From Caprimulgus europaeus (taxonomy: Eukaryota; Chordata; Aves; Caprimulgiformes; Caprimulgidae): a DNA stretch of 64,000 bases. Positions 38,967 through 49,941 of the stretch are shown in pieces. The stretch covers positions 29,596,515 through 29,660,514 of the forward strand of contig OU015528.1 in assembly GCA_907165065.1 (NCBI GenBank). Reading direction: 5' to 3'. The notes beneath the pieces are model-generated. The model saw only the letters and a list, made by a program, of their open reading frames with translations, did not search any database and was not told where the DNA came from. The position numbers were made by a program, and so were the translations under genes. The stretch's first letter is position 1. The number at the start of each line of letters is the position of its first letter.

Positions 38967-41900
38967 ACTATGCTTTTCTTCCTACCTGATGCTAAGCAAG
39001 ATGGACATCATTAAGCATAGTTTCAGGCCTGAAGAGACATCTTTGTCCTCTCCCTTCTGATTATTATCTCATGGCCTACAGCTTCTGTTTTTATTAACAT
39101 CCATCCTCAGTAAAATGAGATCCACTATTCTCTGTCACGTAGCCTCCATGAATTCCTTTCCAGCCATGCTTTAGACAGTATGATCACGCTCAGGATATGT
39201 TAAAAAAATGTAAAAGTGGTTTAGGGCTCTCAGTTCATTGTTAAGGTTTGGAAAATCTTGTACTTAAAAGTTTGAGTGTCAGAAAAATAGAACTTACAAA
39301 AATAAAACTGAATACTTTGCATTATTAAGTTTACTACAAGTCAATAAACTAATTAGCAAAACAAAAAAAAACAAACAAACAAAACCAGGGAAAAAACCCT
39401 ATCAAAAAAATCCAAAAACCATACAACCATATAGTAACTATACATTTTCAAACATGAATCTTGTTAAATACATTTTTGAAAGGCAGTTTTCTGAGTTGAA
39501 CACTCCCATTGAGAAGAGATTTTTTTTAACCAAAAATCCTCAGACCTGAAAATCAAATAGAAATCATCTGAACAGGAAAGTCTTCACTGATTTTCAATGT
39601 AGCTTTTAATTTTTACCCTTTCATTTTGTTGATTAAATAAAAAGTTGAGTAATTTTAAAAAAAATTAAAAACAAACAAACAAACAATAAACCCCAACAAA
39701 CCAAGAAAGAGGTAACACATGAGGAAAATTACCTTTTTTATAGTGTAGTATAGCTGGCCCCTTCAGCTGAGTAACAATAGAAATAAAAAATCCCTGCAAA
39801 TCACTTACTTGATATTCTAATTTATACTTAATCTAATAGAAACTGAAGTCAATATAGGCACTCTCTGCCTTAGCTGTGGATCTTTTTATTCTAACTCATT
39901 TATGGTTAAAACCTCTGACATATATATATGTGCTCATTATGACTTTGAAACCAAGGAAAAACCATATTATGATTTTGTGTTCAAAAGTAATGACAACATG
40001 AGCTAGCACCTGAAACTAATTCAAAGCATCCACTGTGGTCCTACCCAGCACTTGGGCCTCTATAAAGTATAAGGATGCAGAGTGGCATTTATGAATTTCT
40101 CTTAATCGATAGTTTCCCTTAATAGATATTTTAAAAAGGAAGGAAAAAAAAGTTAACTTCGTTCATCACAGTTTGATTGTAAGCCTTGTTAGACACAGTA
40201 CTGTTTTCTATCTTTTTCACATTATATTTCTTGAAACAGCATTTTTTTATAAATTACTTTAATAGTCTCCATTTACATTCTGAATTTTCATTGTGTCAGT
40301 CATCCGATCCCATTTAAATGGTGAAATCTGTGGGCCTCATGGCTATTTTAATGTGATGCCTTTCATGCCATAATTGAGAGGAGTCTCCAATGAATAAAAT
40401 AAATGCTTTCAGAGGAATCTCAAGCCCTCAAGACATCAGCTAAAATGTTAAGAGTGCCTCAAAGTCCCTCTGGTACTCTATTTTCTAACCATGAAAGAAA
40501 TGTCATTATTGTAAATTCTCAGCCTTTCTCTGAAAATCTTGTACCAGTTCCCTTGAGCAACAGTTCAGTTAATTAATTCAAACAATTTTCCCTCTAATCT
40601 CTAAAACATTTTCATATTTAAGACAATAAATGAGATACTTAAGGGGCTCATTCGTTGTTGGTTATTAATATGCCATGGAATTAAAAGAATTATTGCTGGC
40701 CTTCGGTGACATGAATAATTTTCATATGGTTTGGACCCATAAAAGGTTAAAATTATGACCTCTCAGTGCTCAAGCAAATTAATATAATGAAATTTTTTGA
40801 ATAGGACTTACCACTCCTTTACCATTCTTGATATCTAATTTGATACTTAACCACATGATTTATGCCAATTTTGGGATCATAATATTATATTATAACTTTA
40901 AAATTAGTTATTAATTTAGCAGTGGATTGATTGCATTTCTCTTGAACCAGTGCATAAGGTTAATGCAATAGGAGTCTGATGGGTCTGGTAATTTTGACAG
41001 TAATTGGTTATTATGTTACATGTTAAGATAAGGAGTCAGCAGTTGAGAATTCCCATGAGATTTTCAGGAGACAGAGCTATGTGTTTGCAAACCTCTTCTC
41101 CTCCCTTCAAACATTCAGTTTAAATTCATAACAGAGTTATTTTTCACCTTCTGGGTGATGTTTCATAAGGCTTAGTTCTAACTAACGTACAATATCAGAT
41201 TATAGCAATGCAGCAAAATAATTCGCTCATAGGAGGGTGAACAAAGCAGTCACAATTTGTGCTCAAATGTAGTCTTTTGGTGCAACTGTCAAAATAACAT
41301 GCCGCCACCATAGAAAGTTGTGTTTCTAACACTATTTGATGTTCAGATTAAAAATGTCACAATAAAGTCCAAAATATATTAATATTTTTTGTCATTATTT
41401 AGTGGAAAATTTTCCCATAATTCTGAATTTTATTTATGAATAATTCTAAAAACCTAAATAAATAACTTGCAACTAATCAGTTGCTCTAATCACTTTTTAT
41501 CAAAGACTAAACTTAAGAACACAGAATGAATGAAATATTTGTGTGCTTATTAGCTCATTTTTATAAGTAACTCATAATTATTGATAACTTTATGTAAGTG
41601 TCCCCACATAGCTTAAAATATTTTTTTGAGAATACCAAATAATGATAATAGATAAGGATAATACAGTTGAATCAAATATATTCTCCAAGACTCTTTTCAT
41701 TTAATTTCCCTTTGAAGCCAAGTAATTTGAAAGTTTTTATAGCTTATGAATTGATCTACTACACTTACTGAGCTCCTTAAAGATATAATACCTTATAAGT
41801 AGGTATGAAAGAAAACTGTATGCAGAGTATATATTTGCATTTTGAGGGTTATATGAGCATAGGTTATCACATCTAAATTCTTATAATTCCAAAGATAAAA

Positions 41901-44112
41901 TAAAAAAGTCCACTTCCAAATTTCTAAGATATTGATAGATAAACTGTTCAGGTGATTGCAATGTGGAAAAATATTGAAAGCCTTGTTCAAATACTGTGGA
42001 AATTAATTTCTGAAAAGGAGTGACACCAAATACCTTGTCTTGAGGGACAAGCCCATGAGAAAAGTCTGCAGTCAGTTCAACAGAAATTAAAGGAAAGGAT
42101 ATATGAAAATATTGCATGGCATATATCTCGAAGCACATCTTCTCAATGTCATGTTTTCACGAATTAGATTAGGCACTGTCAGTTGCTTCTATTTCTGAGG
42201 CATAGCATCAGTCATATTGTGTTAGACAATGTGATACAAAATGACTTGACATGGTGCACTGGAATATATGGCACTTCAACTGCAAAATTTAGAAATAGTA
42301 TTTGGGCATTTTCCATCTGTCTGAATGACCAAACACACTAAATATGATTGCCAGTCTTAACTTAAAGTTAGCACCAAGTCTTTGAATACCAAGAATACAG
42401 GAAATTTGGACTGATATTCATTGTCAGTTATGTGAGTAAAATTGGATGCTATCTGTTTTGGAACAGTGTTTACCTGTTAGCCAGGATCAGACATGCCCCA
42501 TTCTACTAGCATCCAATTGCACCACTAAATCACAAATATACTTAAGATTAGGGGCTTATGTGCCTGTTTGTATTTTTTTCCCTTTTCTATTAAAATTCTT
42601 CTGTGACTGAACACAGGTGAGCATGTGTAGAAGTGGCTAAAGGTATTTTAATTTTCCTAGAATAGAAATCACAGCGTGGTTGAAGGTAAAAGCCACAGTT
42701 CAATTCTTTTAGAAATATCCCCAAGTGAATCTGAACTCGCTGCTTGCTTCTGTCCTGAGCACCTGGCATGAAATGAACAAATGCAATATTACTGTGAAAC
42801 ACTGAAAGAAAAAGAAATCTATCTATAATGAACAAATTCAATCCAGAGCAAGACTGTCTGCCAGTTTAAAGTATGTTTCTCAACCACTTATATAGAAACA
42901 TAACCATAGATGTAATATATGACCAGCCTATCCGGAATATGACTTATTACCCAATAAGGGAATCTAAATTAAAAAGTTATATTATATATAAAATACGTAG
43001 TTCAAAAACTACCTCTTTATCTAAACAAATGTTCGTACTATTTCCATCACCAAGACAACTGAGAAAAATGTTTAAGTATTTTTTAAAAAAATGGCAACCA
43101 TTTTCTATAAAAGTTACACTCATATTTTGACACTTCTTTATTCAGGCCTAACAACGTGACAGACACCACCTCTTGAATTCATGTTTGAAAATCCTAGCAC
43201 CACTGAGCACATTGAAAATAGATTAAAAGAGCTATCTTAAGGACAAAAAAGCTTTATTAACCTACCTTAAAGTATACTATTGATTTTCTTAGATCAGGAT
43301 TTTATTCTAAGTGCATAGATCCCTCACTATGTCCCAGAATATTAATACTCTTGGGGAAGCAAACATATTCTCATTCTTATATCTTATACTCCTTACAGTA
43401 CTACATTTTATTTCCTGGCTTATGCTACATGCTTGTCTGTAAAGGCATAAAGTAGAATTTGCAACAGATAGTTCCTGATCCAGAGAGCTGCAGCCAAAAT
43501 ATGGCAAACATGCAACTGTTGCTGGTACCCAACAGTGTTTCGGAGTAATCTGTGATCATTAATTCTCTGAAACTGCAGATAATAGATGTTCACAAATTAT
43601 ATTTTCCTTTCTCCTCTTCTTCCTCTGTTGGATGGTAATTTGTGGAATTTCAAAGAGTGTTAGATTTCTAAGATTGAGGCAAAAGTTAGCAACACTGAGT
43701 TATCCTACACTGTCACCTACACTGAAAATCTGGGCTAAATATGGTAAAAAAAAACCCCAAACCTGAAATGTCCAGACTGTTAAACAGAGGACATTCTTTC
43801 AAAGGGATGGCTATAGTCCCCATTACAGAAATAATTCATTTTTCACTGGACAGAATACACAAGAATATAGAAACAATTCTAAATTGGGAAGAAAAATGGA
43901 GGTACTATTGTAGATCTTTTCCATCTCAAACATAATAATTTTCTCATTTATGACATGCAGTTAATTAACAATTCAAGTAGACCAATGATGAACAAAATCC
44001 ACCAAATTTTGGAAAAGATAAATTGTATCTTCATAGTAACTCCCAGGATTAATTTGTGGTTACATATTTTTTGTTGTAAAACAAAGTTTTTCAATCAGGG
44101 GATGGTCTATTC
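38967..44112. other. AT-rich stretch, partly resembling conserved non-coding DNA
   Basis: No exon or named repeat is visible. Small CAAA runs occur at 39361 and 39670. The part from about 40280 to 41060 is rich in TAAT/ATTA motifs, has no simple repeats and has a smooth, non-repetitive texture like many vertebrate conserved non-coding elements. That is an impression only, since conservation cannot be judged from one sequence. Confidence 0.4.
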
Positions 44113-44145
44113 ATTGCCAGATCCAGTGGTACTGGATCTGGCAAT
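44113..44145. repeat. Perfect hairpin, 15-bp arms, at the left edge of a CR1
   Basis: ATTGCCAGATCCAGT at 44113-44127 and its exact reverse complement at 44131-44145 are separated by GGT. The hairpin abuts the first recognisable CR1 sequence, which continues with 'ccactgacatccagtggga'. It may have formed by fold-back during 5'-end synthesis or repair. Confidence 0.9.
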
Positions 44146-45240
44146 CCACTGACATCCAGTGGGATGAACCTTTCTCAGAAGGGGAAAAGAATTTTTGCCC
44201 AAGAGCTAGCAGGGCTGGTGGATAGAGCTTTAAACTAAATTGGAAGGCGGAAAGGGACAGTGACATGCTAGTCTGTGACAAACAATGGGCTGGCTTGCCT
44301 AAGTTTGAGGAGCTGCGTGCTGGTGGGATTCCTCAGACAGTTCCATGAGGTGATAGGCATGATGAGCCGCACCTGAAATGCTTCTACACAAATGCACACG
44401 GCATGAGAAACAAGTAAGAGGAGCTAGAAGCCCTGGCCCAGTCCCAGAGATATGACATTGGCATAACTGAAACCTGGTGAGATGAGTCCTGCGACTGGTG
44501 TGCCATGATGGATGGATACAAGCTCTTCAGGAGAGATAGGCAGGGCAGGCGGGGCTGGGGGCTGACACTGTATGTAGCAGAGTGACTGGAGTGCGTGGAG
44601 TTTGCGGTTGGTGATGGCACACTTGAGAGCCTCTGGGTAAGGATAAAGGGACAGACAAGTAAAGCCAATGTCGTCGTGGGAATCTAGTATAGGCCACCCA
44701 GCCAGCACGACAACACTGATGAGCAGTTCTTTAAGGAACTAAAGGATGCCTCCAAGTCATCTGCCCTAGTCCTTATGGGGGACTTCAACCTGCTGGATTT
44801 CAACTGGAAATACCACACAGCTCATACAAACAGATCCAGAGGTTCTAAGGGAACAGACCAGGAAAGGTGCCTTCCTCGACCTGTTGCTCATCAACAGAGG
44901 GTCTTGTGGGTGAATTGGTGATTGGTGGCTGCCTTGGCCACAGTGACCATGAAGCATTCAAGTTCAAAATCTATGGTAACAGGAGGAAAACTACCAGCAA
45001 GATCTCAATCCTGGATATGGGGAGAGTGGACTTCAGGCTGCTGAGGGAACTACTTAGTAAGGTCCCCTGAGATAAAGCTTTTGAAGGTGCTGGGGTCCAC
45101 CAGTGCTGGTCACTTTTTAAGTACCACCTCCTAAGAGCACAGGAGCAGGCAATCCCAAAATGCCAGAAGTCAAGCAGGCAAGGCAGAAAGCTGCCTTGGA
45201 TGAGCAGGGATCTTCTCCTAGAACTGAAGCAGAACATAGT
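44146..45240 (+). mobile_element. CR1 LINE, ORF1 end and ORF2 endonuclease domain (left part of a mosaic)
   Basis: The first 250 bp match the end of the CR1 5' region/ORF1 ('gagctagcagggct', then 'gctttaaacta'). From about 44400 the ORF2 endonuclease is readable in pieces: GMRNK, YDIGITETWWDES, DGYKLFRRDRQG, VVVGI.YRPPSQ, ALVLMGDFNLLDFNW and GCLGHSDHEAFKFKI. The GDFN and SDH blocks are the conserved apurinic-type endonuclease motifs of this LINE family. There are several in-frame stops and at least two frameshifts, so it is dead. At about 45233-45240 (after RDLLLELKQ) the plus-strand text ends and an inverted CR1 segment begins. Confidence 0.93.
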
Positions 45241-45582
45241 CAGGCTTGGTGCCACGACCACCTTCCTGGGGAGTCTGTTCCAGTGCTCCACCACCCTCTG
45301 GGTGAAGAGCCTTTTCCTAATGTCCAACCTAAATCTCTCCTGGCACATCTTCCTGCCATTTCCTCTGGTCTTATCATTGGTAGCCAGAGAGAAGAGATCA
45401 GCGCCTGCCCCTGAAGACGTTAAAGAACACCAGGCTCAGGATGGATCCCTGCAGGACTCCACTAGTGACCGGTCACCAGCCCAATGTAACCCTATTGACT
45501 AGAACCCTTTGAGCCCAATCCATCAGCCAACTGCTCACCCATAGCAGTATGTGTTTATTCAGCTGTATGCTGGACATTCTTA
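45241..45582 (-). mobile_element. Inverted CR1 segment inside a plus-strand CR1, itself internally deleted
   Basis: Read on minus from 45582 it gives WVSSWLMDWAQRVLVNRV and [20 protein letters not shown], the reverse-transcriptase 'QGSVLGPVLFN' region of CR1 ORF2. At about 45411-45420 it jumps to the ORF2 C-terminus ([26 protein letters not shown]) and stops at about 45241. The YADD box and roughly 200 residues between the two blocks are missing. The segment has no 3' UTR or tail of its own, so it does not look like an ordinary nested insertion. Confidence 0.88.
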
Positions 45583-46051
45583 GGAATCTGGAGAGGTCCT
45601 AGTTGACAGGAAGCTGGCAAATGTTGTTCCAGTCTTCAAGAAGGGCAACAGGAAAGACTTCAGCAACTACAGACCTGTAGGTCTCACTTCTGTGCTTGGC
45701 GAAATTATGGAGAAGACTATTCTGGGAGTTATTGAAAAACACCTGGAAGATAAAACAGTCATTGGTTCCAGCCAATATGGGTTCATGAGAGGAAAGTCCT
45801 GCTTGACAAACCTAATCTCTTTCTGTGATAAGGTTGCCCACCTAGCTGAACAAGGGAAGCCAGTCAATGTAATCATTTTGGACTTCAGTAAAGCCTTTGA
45901 TACCATCTCTCACAGTATCCTCCTGGACATTTGGACAACACCCTTAGACACATGGTCTGAATCTTGGGATTGTCCTATGCTAGGACAAGAGTTGGACTCA
46001 ATGATCAAAGTGGGTCACTTCCAACTCACAACATTCTATGACTCTATGATT
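45583..46051 (+). mobile_element. CR1 LINE, reverse-transcriptase start joined to the 3' tail (right part of the mosaic)
   Basis: Plus-strand CR1 resumes at 'tctggagaggtcct'. A long open segment reads KLANVVPVFKKGN, YRPVGLTSVLGEIMEK, GFMRGKSCLTNLISF and VIILDFSKAFDTISHSILLD, which are the first reverse-transcriptase motifs including motif A with its aspartate. At about 45927-45932 it passes directly into the 3' UTR ('cccttagacacatggtctg', 'gagttggactcaatgatc') and ends with two ATTCTATG-type repeats near 46051. The catalytic YADD box and C-terminus are absent. The roughly 120 residues expected between the endonuclease part and this part are also missing. Confidence 0.93.
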
Positions 46052-46853
46052 CTAAGAAATCAATCCTTTGGGGAGAACTCTTAAAACTAAGGTGTTTTTT
46101 TATATATATTAGTCCATGTATAGAAGACAAACCATCAACTTTTATATTCATTTATTTTTCTCTCATTCTGTTTTGTTTGCTGCCTTTACCATTTCCTGTT
46201 AAAATTTCTGTATCACAAGCCCTCAGTTACACGCAGTCTTCCTGTTTTCCCATGACATTTCAAATTTTCTGCAAGACAATTGCCTAATTTTAAAGTAGGT
46301 TCTCAGCTTCTGTTAAGGTTGAATGGAGGACAGTAAAATTGCCTGTTCATTCACCTATATTGGTAACAAGGACCAAAAATTCCATGGGGAGAGTTGGCTC
46401 TGACATGACAGCAAAGTGGACGGGGAAAGAAAAATAGGTGGAACCTATTCACTGAAGTGCTGCTTTACTTCATCAGAAGACATTAGTCTCGGTATAGTTA
46501 AACAGAAAAAGAGGAAAACACTTGTGAAGAGAGGATCAGAATCATCAAGTAGATTTAGATTCTGAAATTGAATACGATCACCAACTATCTTGCCTGTATG
46601 ACCCCATGGCCACATAGCTGTCCTCACTACCTACCTACCTCCCTACCTCTAACAAAGCAAAGTGTTCCATATTTGAGTACTCACATGGATGAGTGATAAG
46701 GCCACTTCAGATTTTTTGTACTGACCCTATTTGGAGCAGTGGTCTGAAACTATCTCTCCTGTCTTTCCAAAGAATCAGACAGTCACTGGGATGCCCAAGA
46801 TATTCCTGAAGGAATTTTCTATTACTTTCCTGTTAATGTTCTGATTTGTATTT

Positions 46854-46876
46854 AAAAAAAAAAAAAAAAAAAAAAA
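46854..46876. repeat. A23 homopolymer
   Basis: A pure run of 23 A. Nothing upstream looks like a processed transcript and no target duplication is obvious, so it is called a simple repeat and not a retroposon tail. Confidence 0.95.
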
Positions 46877-47678
46877 GAATAGGGATGGAGCCAAACCCAC
46901 ATGTGACTACACTAACTACCATTGTCCCTGACTCTGTCATATTTAAATGACCCAATATTTTTATCATATCTTTTACGCACAAAAATAAGCTGTGTTATGA
47001 ACCTAGCTTGACATCAGAGGTCACAGCAACAAACCTGAGATACCTACTTTATTCCAGTCTAATTGCTAACTCTTTTTGAAGAAATCTTCTTGCATATTTT
47101 TTATCTTTTTAATAGTCCCTGTTGCTTTTGTTGGAAGGAGAACCCACATTGCTTCTCGTGTTACTATTACGTTGCCAAAACTACCAAACACTTCTTGCAT
47201 AAAGCAGACAAAGGAGGAAGAACTTATTATTTACAATTCAGCAACTCAAAATGCATTTTTACAAGACAACAGAAAAGCAATCTTTGGTCTGAGGTCCTTC
47301 TTCCATAAGTGTCTATCTCTACTGTCCAGCTGAGGACATTATGTTCTTACCTATCATTCCAAGCATCTTTTTACAGTAAAAATGTTTACCCAATTTATGT
47401 GTAAGAAAAGGAGCATTTCCCCTTTAGCAAGCATGTTCTCTCTCACACGGTCTCATTTTCTGTTTTATTATATTGACTACTGTTAACTAGTTCATTTTGC
47501 ATGCTATTGCTGATGGCCTCTAGCAAATACCCAGGTCTAAATGATAGAGGATAAATAATTCTTATCTTCAACCTTGGAACTTCACCAACACTCTTCCTTT
47601 TTGTTCTATACCTTACTGATATTTTAATTTCTGGCATGTAAATCCAATTTTCTTCCTTTTCTTAAATTTTCCGCTCTC

Positions 47679-47711
47679 TACATGGATTTTGATAGCACCA
47701 AAATCCATGTA
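47679..47711. repeat. Perfect hairpin, 13-bp arms
   Basis: TACATGGATTTTG and CAAAATCCATGTA are exact reverse complements separated by ATAGCAC. The locus is intergenic with no visible neighbour that would give it a function. Confidence 0.85.
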
Positions 47712-49536
47712 TAGGAGCTTGGTTCCTGGATTATGGCTATTTTTCCAACATTAGAATAATAATTAATATTGTTTAATGCCATATTTAGTTTTATTTATTA
47801 TATTTCTATTTTAATGTACAAATGCTTCAGTGTCTTGCCTCTCTCAACCCAGTGCCTGTTTACCAAATTTTCTATATTTTAATTTTATATTGTGCATTAG
47901 GCATGGCTTCCAGAGTTTCTTTTAATTCACATAATGTGTTTTTATGTCTTTCCCTCAACAGCTTTAAGCCCCATGCTGATGTTACTGGTTCTTTAAGTAC
48001 TGTAACAATATGTACAATTTCTTACAGGGTGGCTGTTGAGAGCAAAATGGTAAGCCCTCACCTGAGAAATGGTTGCTGCATTCTTTGAAGACAAAATTAT
48101 TTCCTCTACAATATTGGTATAAGTACCAAAAAATGGTACCCATCACTCTACTTTGCTCTTCTTAAGCATCATAAACACCTCTGTGAAGGTCACTTGTATT
48201 GCCCCTAGCACAAAATACCTTTTTGGTTCTAGAAGAGGTTTTCAGTCGTATCAGGTATTTTTACTTAGGTCTTTCACTCACATTACAAACACTTTAATTC
48301 AGATATCTAACAATATTACTGTGACATCATTTTGCTAATATGAAGAGGGCAGTATATTATTTTATTTCCTTAATCTAAGATTCAGACATCTAACTGTGAT
48401 GAAGTCACCATAGTTATTTATTTCTCTCTTCTTTTCCTTCCTCTAGACATTCAGCTTGTGATCAGTTGTTCTTCTGACTTCATTGTGCTCTTTTTAAAAT
48501 TTATTTCACCATTTGTTTAACAGAATGAAATGGATTTTGAGAAAATCAAGGTTAAATTATTACATAGTTCTTTCTTTATTCTTCTTTTTCCTACCTCTTT
48601 GCTATAACATTCTGCTGCCTTACATAGTTTTCCAACTCTGTATTTCATGTGGCTGTTCATTGTGTCTGTCTTGTAGGACTTCTCTCTTGTAGATACCTCA
48701 TGAGTATCTGTACAATCTCATTAGGATTCTTTTATCTTTGGTGATTTTGTGTGCCATTGAAATTTCTGTATCATTTCTTACAAAGCAGAAAGCTCTTTAC
48801 ATTAATTCTTGTGTTTTCTTCACAGTTTGCATCCATAAAAAGGAAATACATGTGCATTTCATATGAAACTGTCTTGCGTTTCACAATAGTAAACTTAACA
48901 GCTCTGATGTTTTCTGTGTATTAGAAAGCTGTTAGGAAAACAGTTTGGTAAACCAAGATCTCCTGTATTTTAATCTACAACTCACTGGCAGATCACGTAG
49001 ATATTATTCATGGAACAAAACTCAAAGGGTACTCCTGCCTCTCTGAATGCATTTCTTAATGTCACAGTTGTAGGTTGACATCAGGGTATTAATATCCCAC
49101 CACATATCTCTGCAAGAGTTTGAATTCTCTAATCCTTAACTATAACATTAAGTGGCTTAGTCCCAGAAGTATATAGGAAAATATGACTTTAATACCATCT
49201 CACCTACTGGAATATACCATTGCCAGTAAATTCCTCCTTTCACTTCCCATTGACCAACATTTATGGATTTCTACTCAGGCTGGAGCATTTTGTGAAATCT
49301 CCTTTTAGGTACATAACTCCTTCAAGGCACTCCACAGGTACTTTTTGCAGAAAAGCACATTGAAGTCAAGCATCAAAACATATCTGTGCAATTGTCCCAC
49401 CATCAGTCTTCTTCTTATAGTGAAGTATGGACCATGACTTAATTTCTACTCTTTGGAAGAGAAAACCAGCTAAAATTTTCCTTCTTGTAGGATATTCTCC
49501 TATGAGGACATTCTCTGTGTCGGACATTCTTCTGTG

Positions 49537-49941
49537 TAGACAGGCTGAGAGAGTTGGGGCTGTTCAGCCTGGAAAAGAGAAGGCTTCAGGGAGACCTTAT
49601 AGCTTCCTTCCAATACCTGAAGGGGCCTACAAGAAAGCTGGGGAGGGACTTTTTACAAAGGCAGGTAGTGATAGAACAAGGGGTAACAGCTTTAAACTGG
49701 AAGAGAGTAGGTTTAGATTAGACATTAGGAAGAAATTCTTTACTGTGAGGGTAGTCAGAGACTGAAACAGGTTGCCCAAGGAAGTTGTGGATGCCCCCTC
49801 CCTGGAACTGTTCAAGGCCAGGTTGGATGAGGCTTTGAGCAACCCAGTCTAGTACAAACTGTTCCTGCTCATGGCAAGTGGGTTGGAACTAGATAAACTT
49901 TAAGGTGCCTTCCAACCCTAACCATTCTATGATTCTATGAT
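49537..49941 (+). mobile_element. CR1 LINE, 3' end fragment (tail type ATTCTATG)
   Basis: The fragment starts at 'gacaggctgagagagttgggg', continues with 'cctggaaaagagaaggcttcaggg' type sequence, [15 protein letters not shown] and 'gttgcccaaggaagttgtgga'. It ends with 'ccttccaaccctaaccattctatgattctatga' type sequence, a complete CR1 3' terminus with two tail repeats. It is 5' truncated. The final ORF2 segment is open for about 40 codons before a break. Confidence 0.94.

Larger units (their letters stand above)
46052..49536. other. AT-rich non-coding stretch
   Basis: No recognised gene or interspersed element. It includes an A23 tract at 46854-46876 and the hairpin at 47679-47711. A segment at 47116-47290 is open in two frames and follows a T-rich run ending in TAG. 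Because two frames are open and the donor is weak, it is not called as an exon. Confidence 0.5.

Noticed and set aside
46854-46876. A23 tract as the tail of a processed pseudogene
   Set aside because: No transcript-like or coding sequence is visible upstream, there is no AATAAA at the right distance, and no flanking duplication was found.
47116-47290. Possible exon after a T-rich run ending in TAG
   Set aside because: Two different frames are open across it and the possible donor is weak, so there is no evidence for a specific coding frame.
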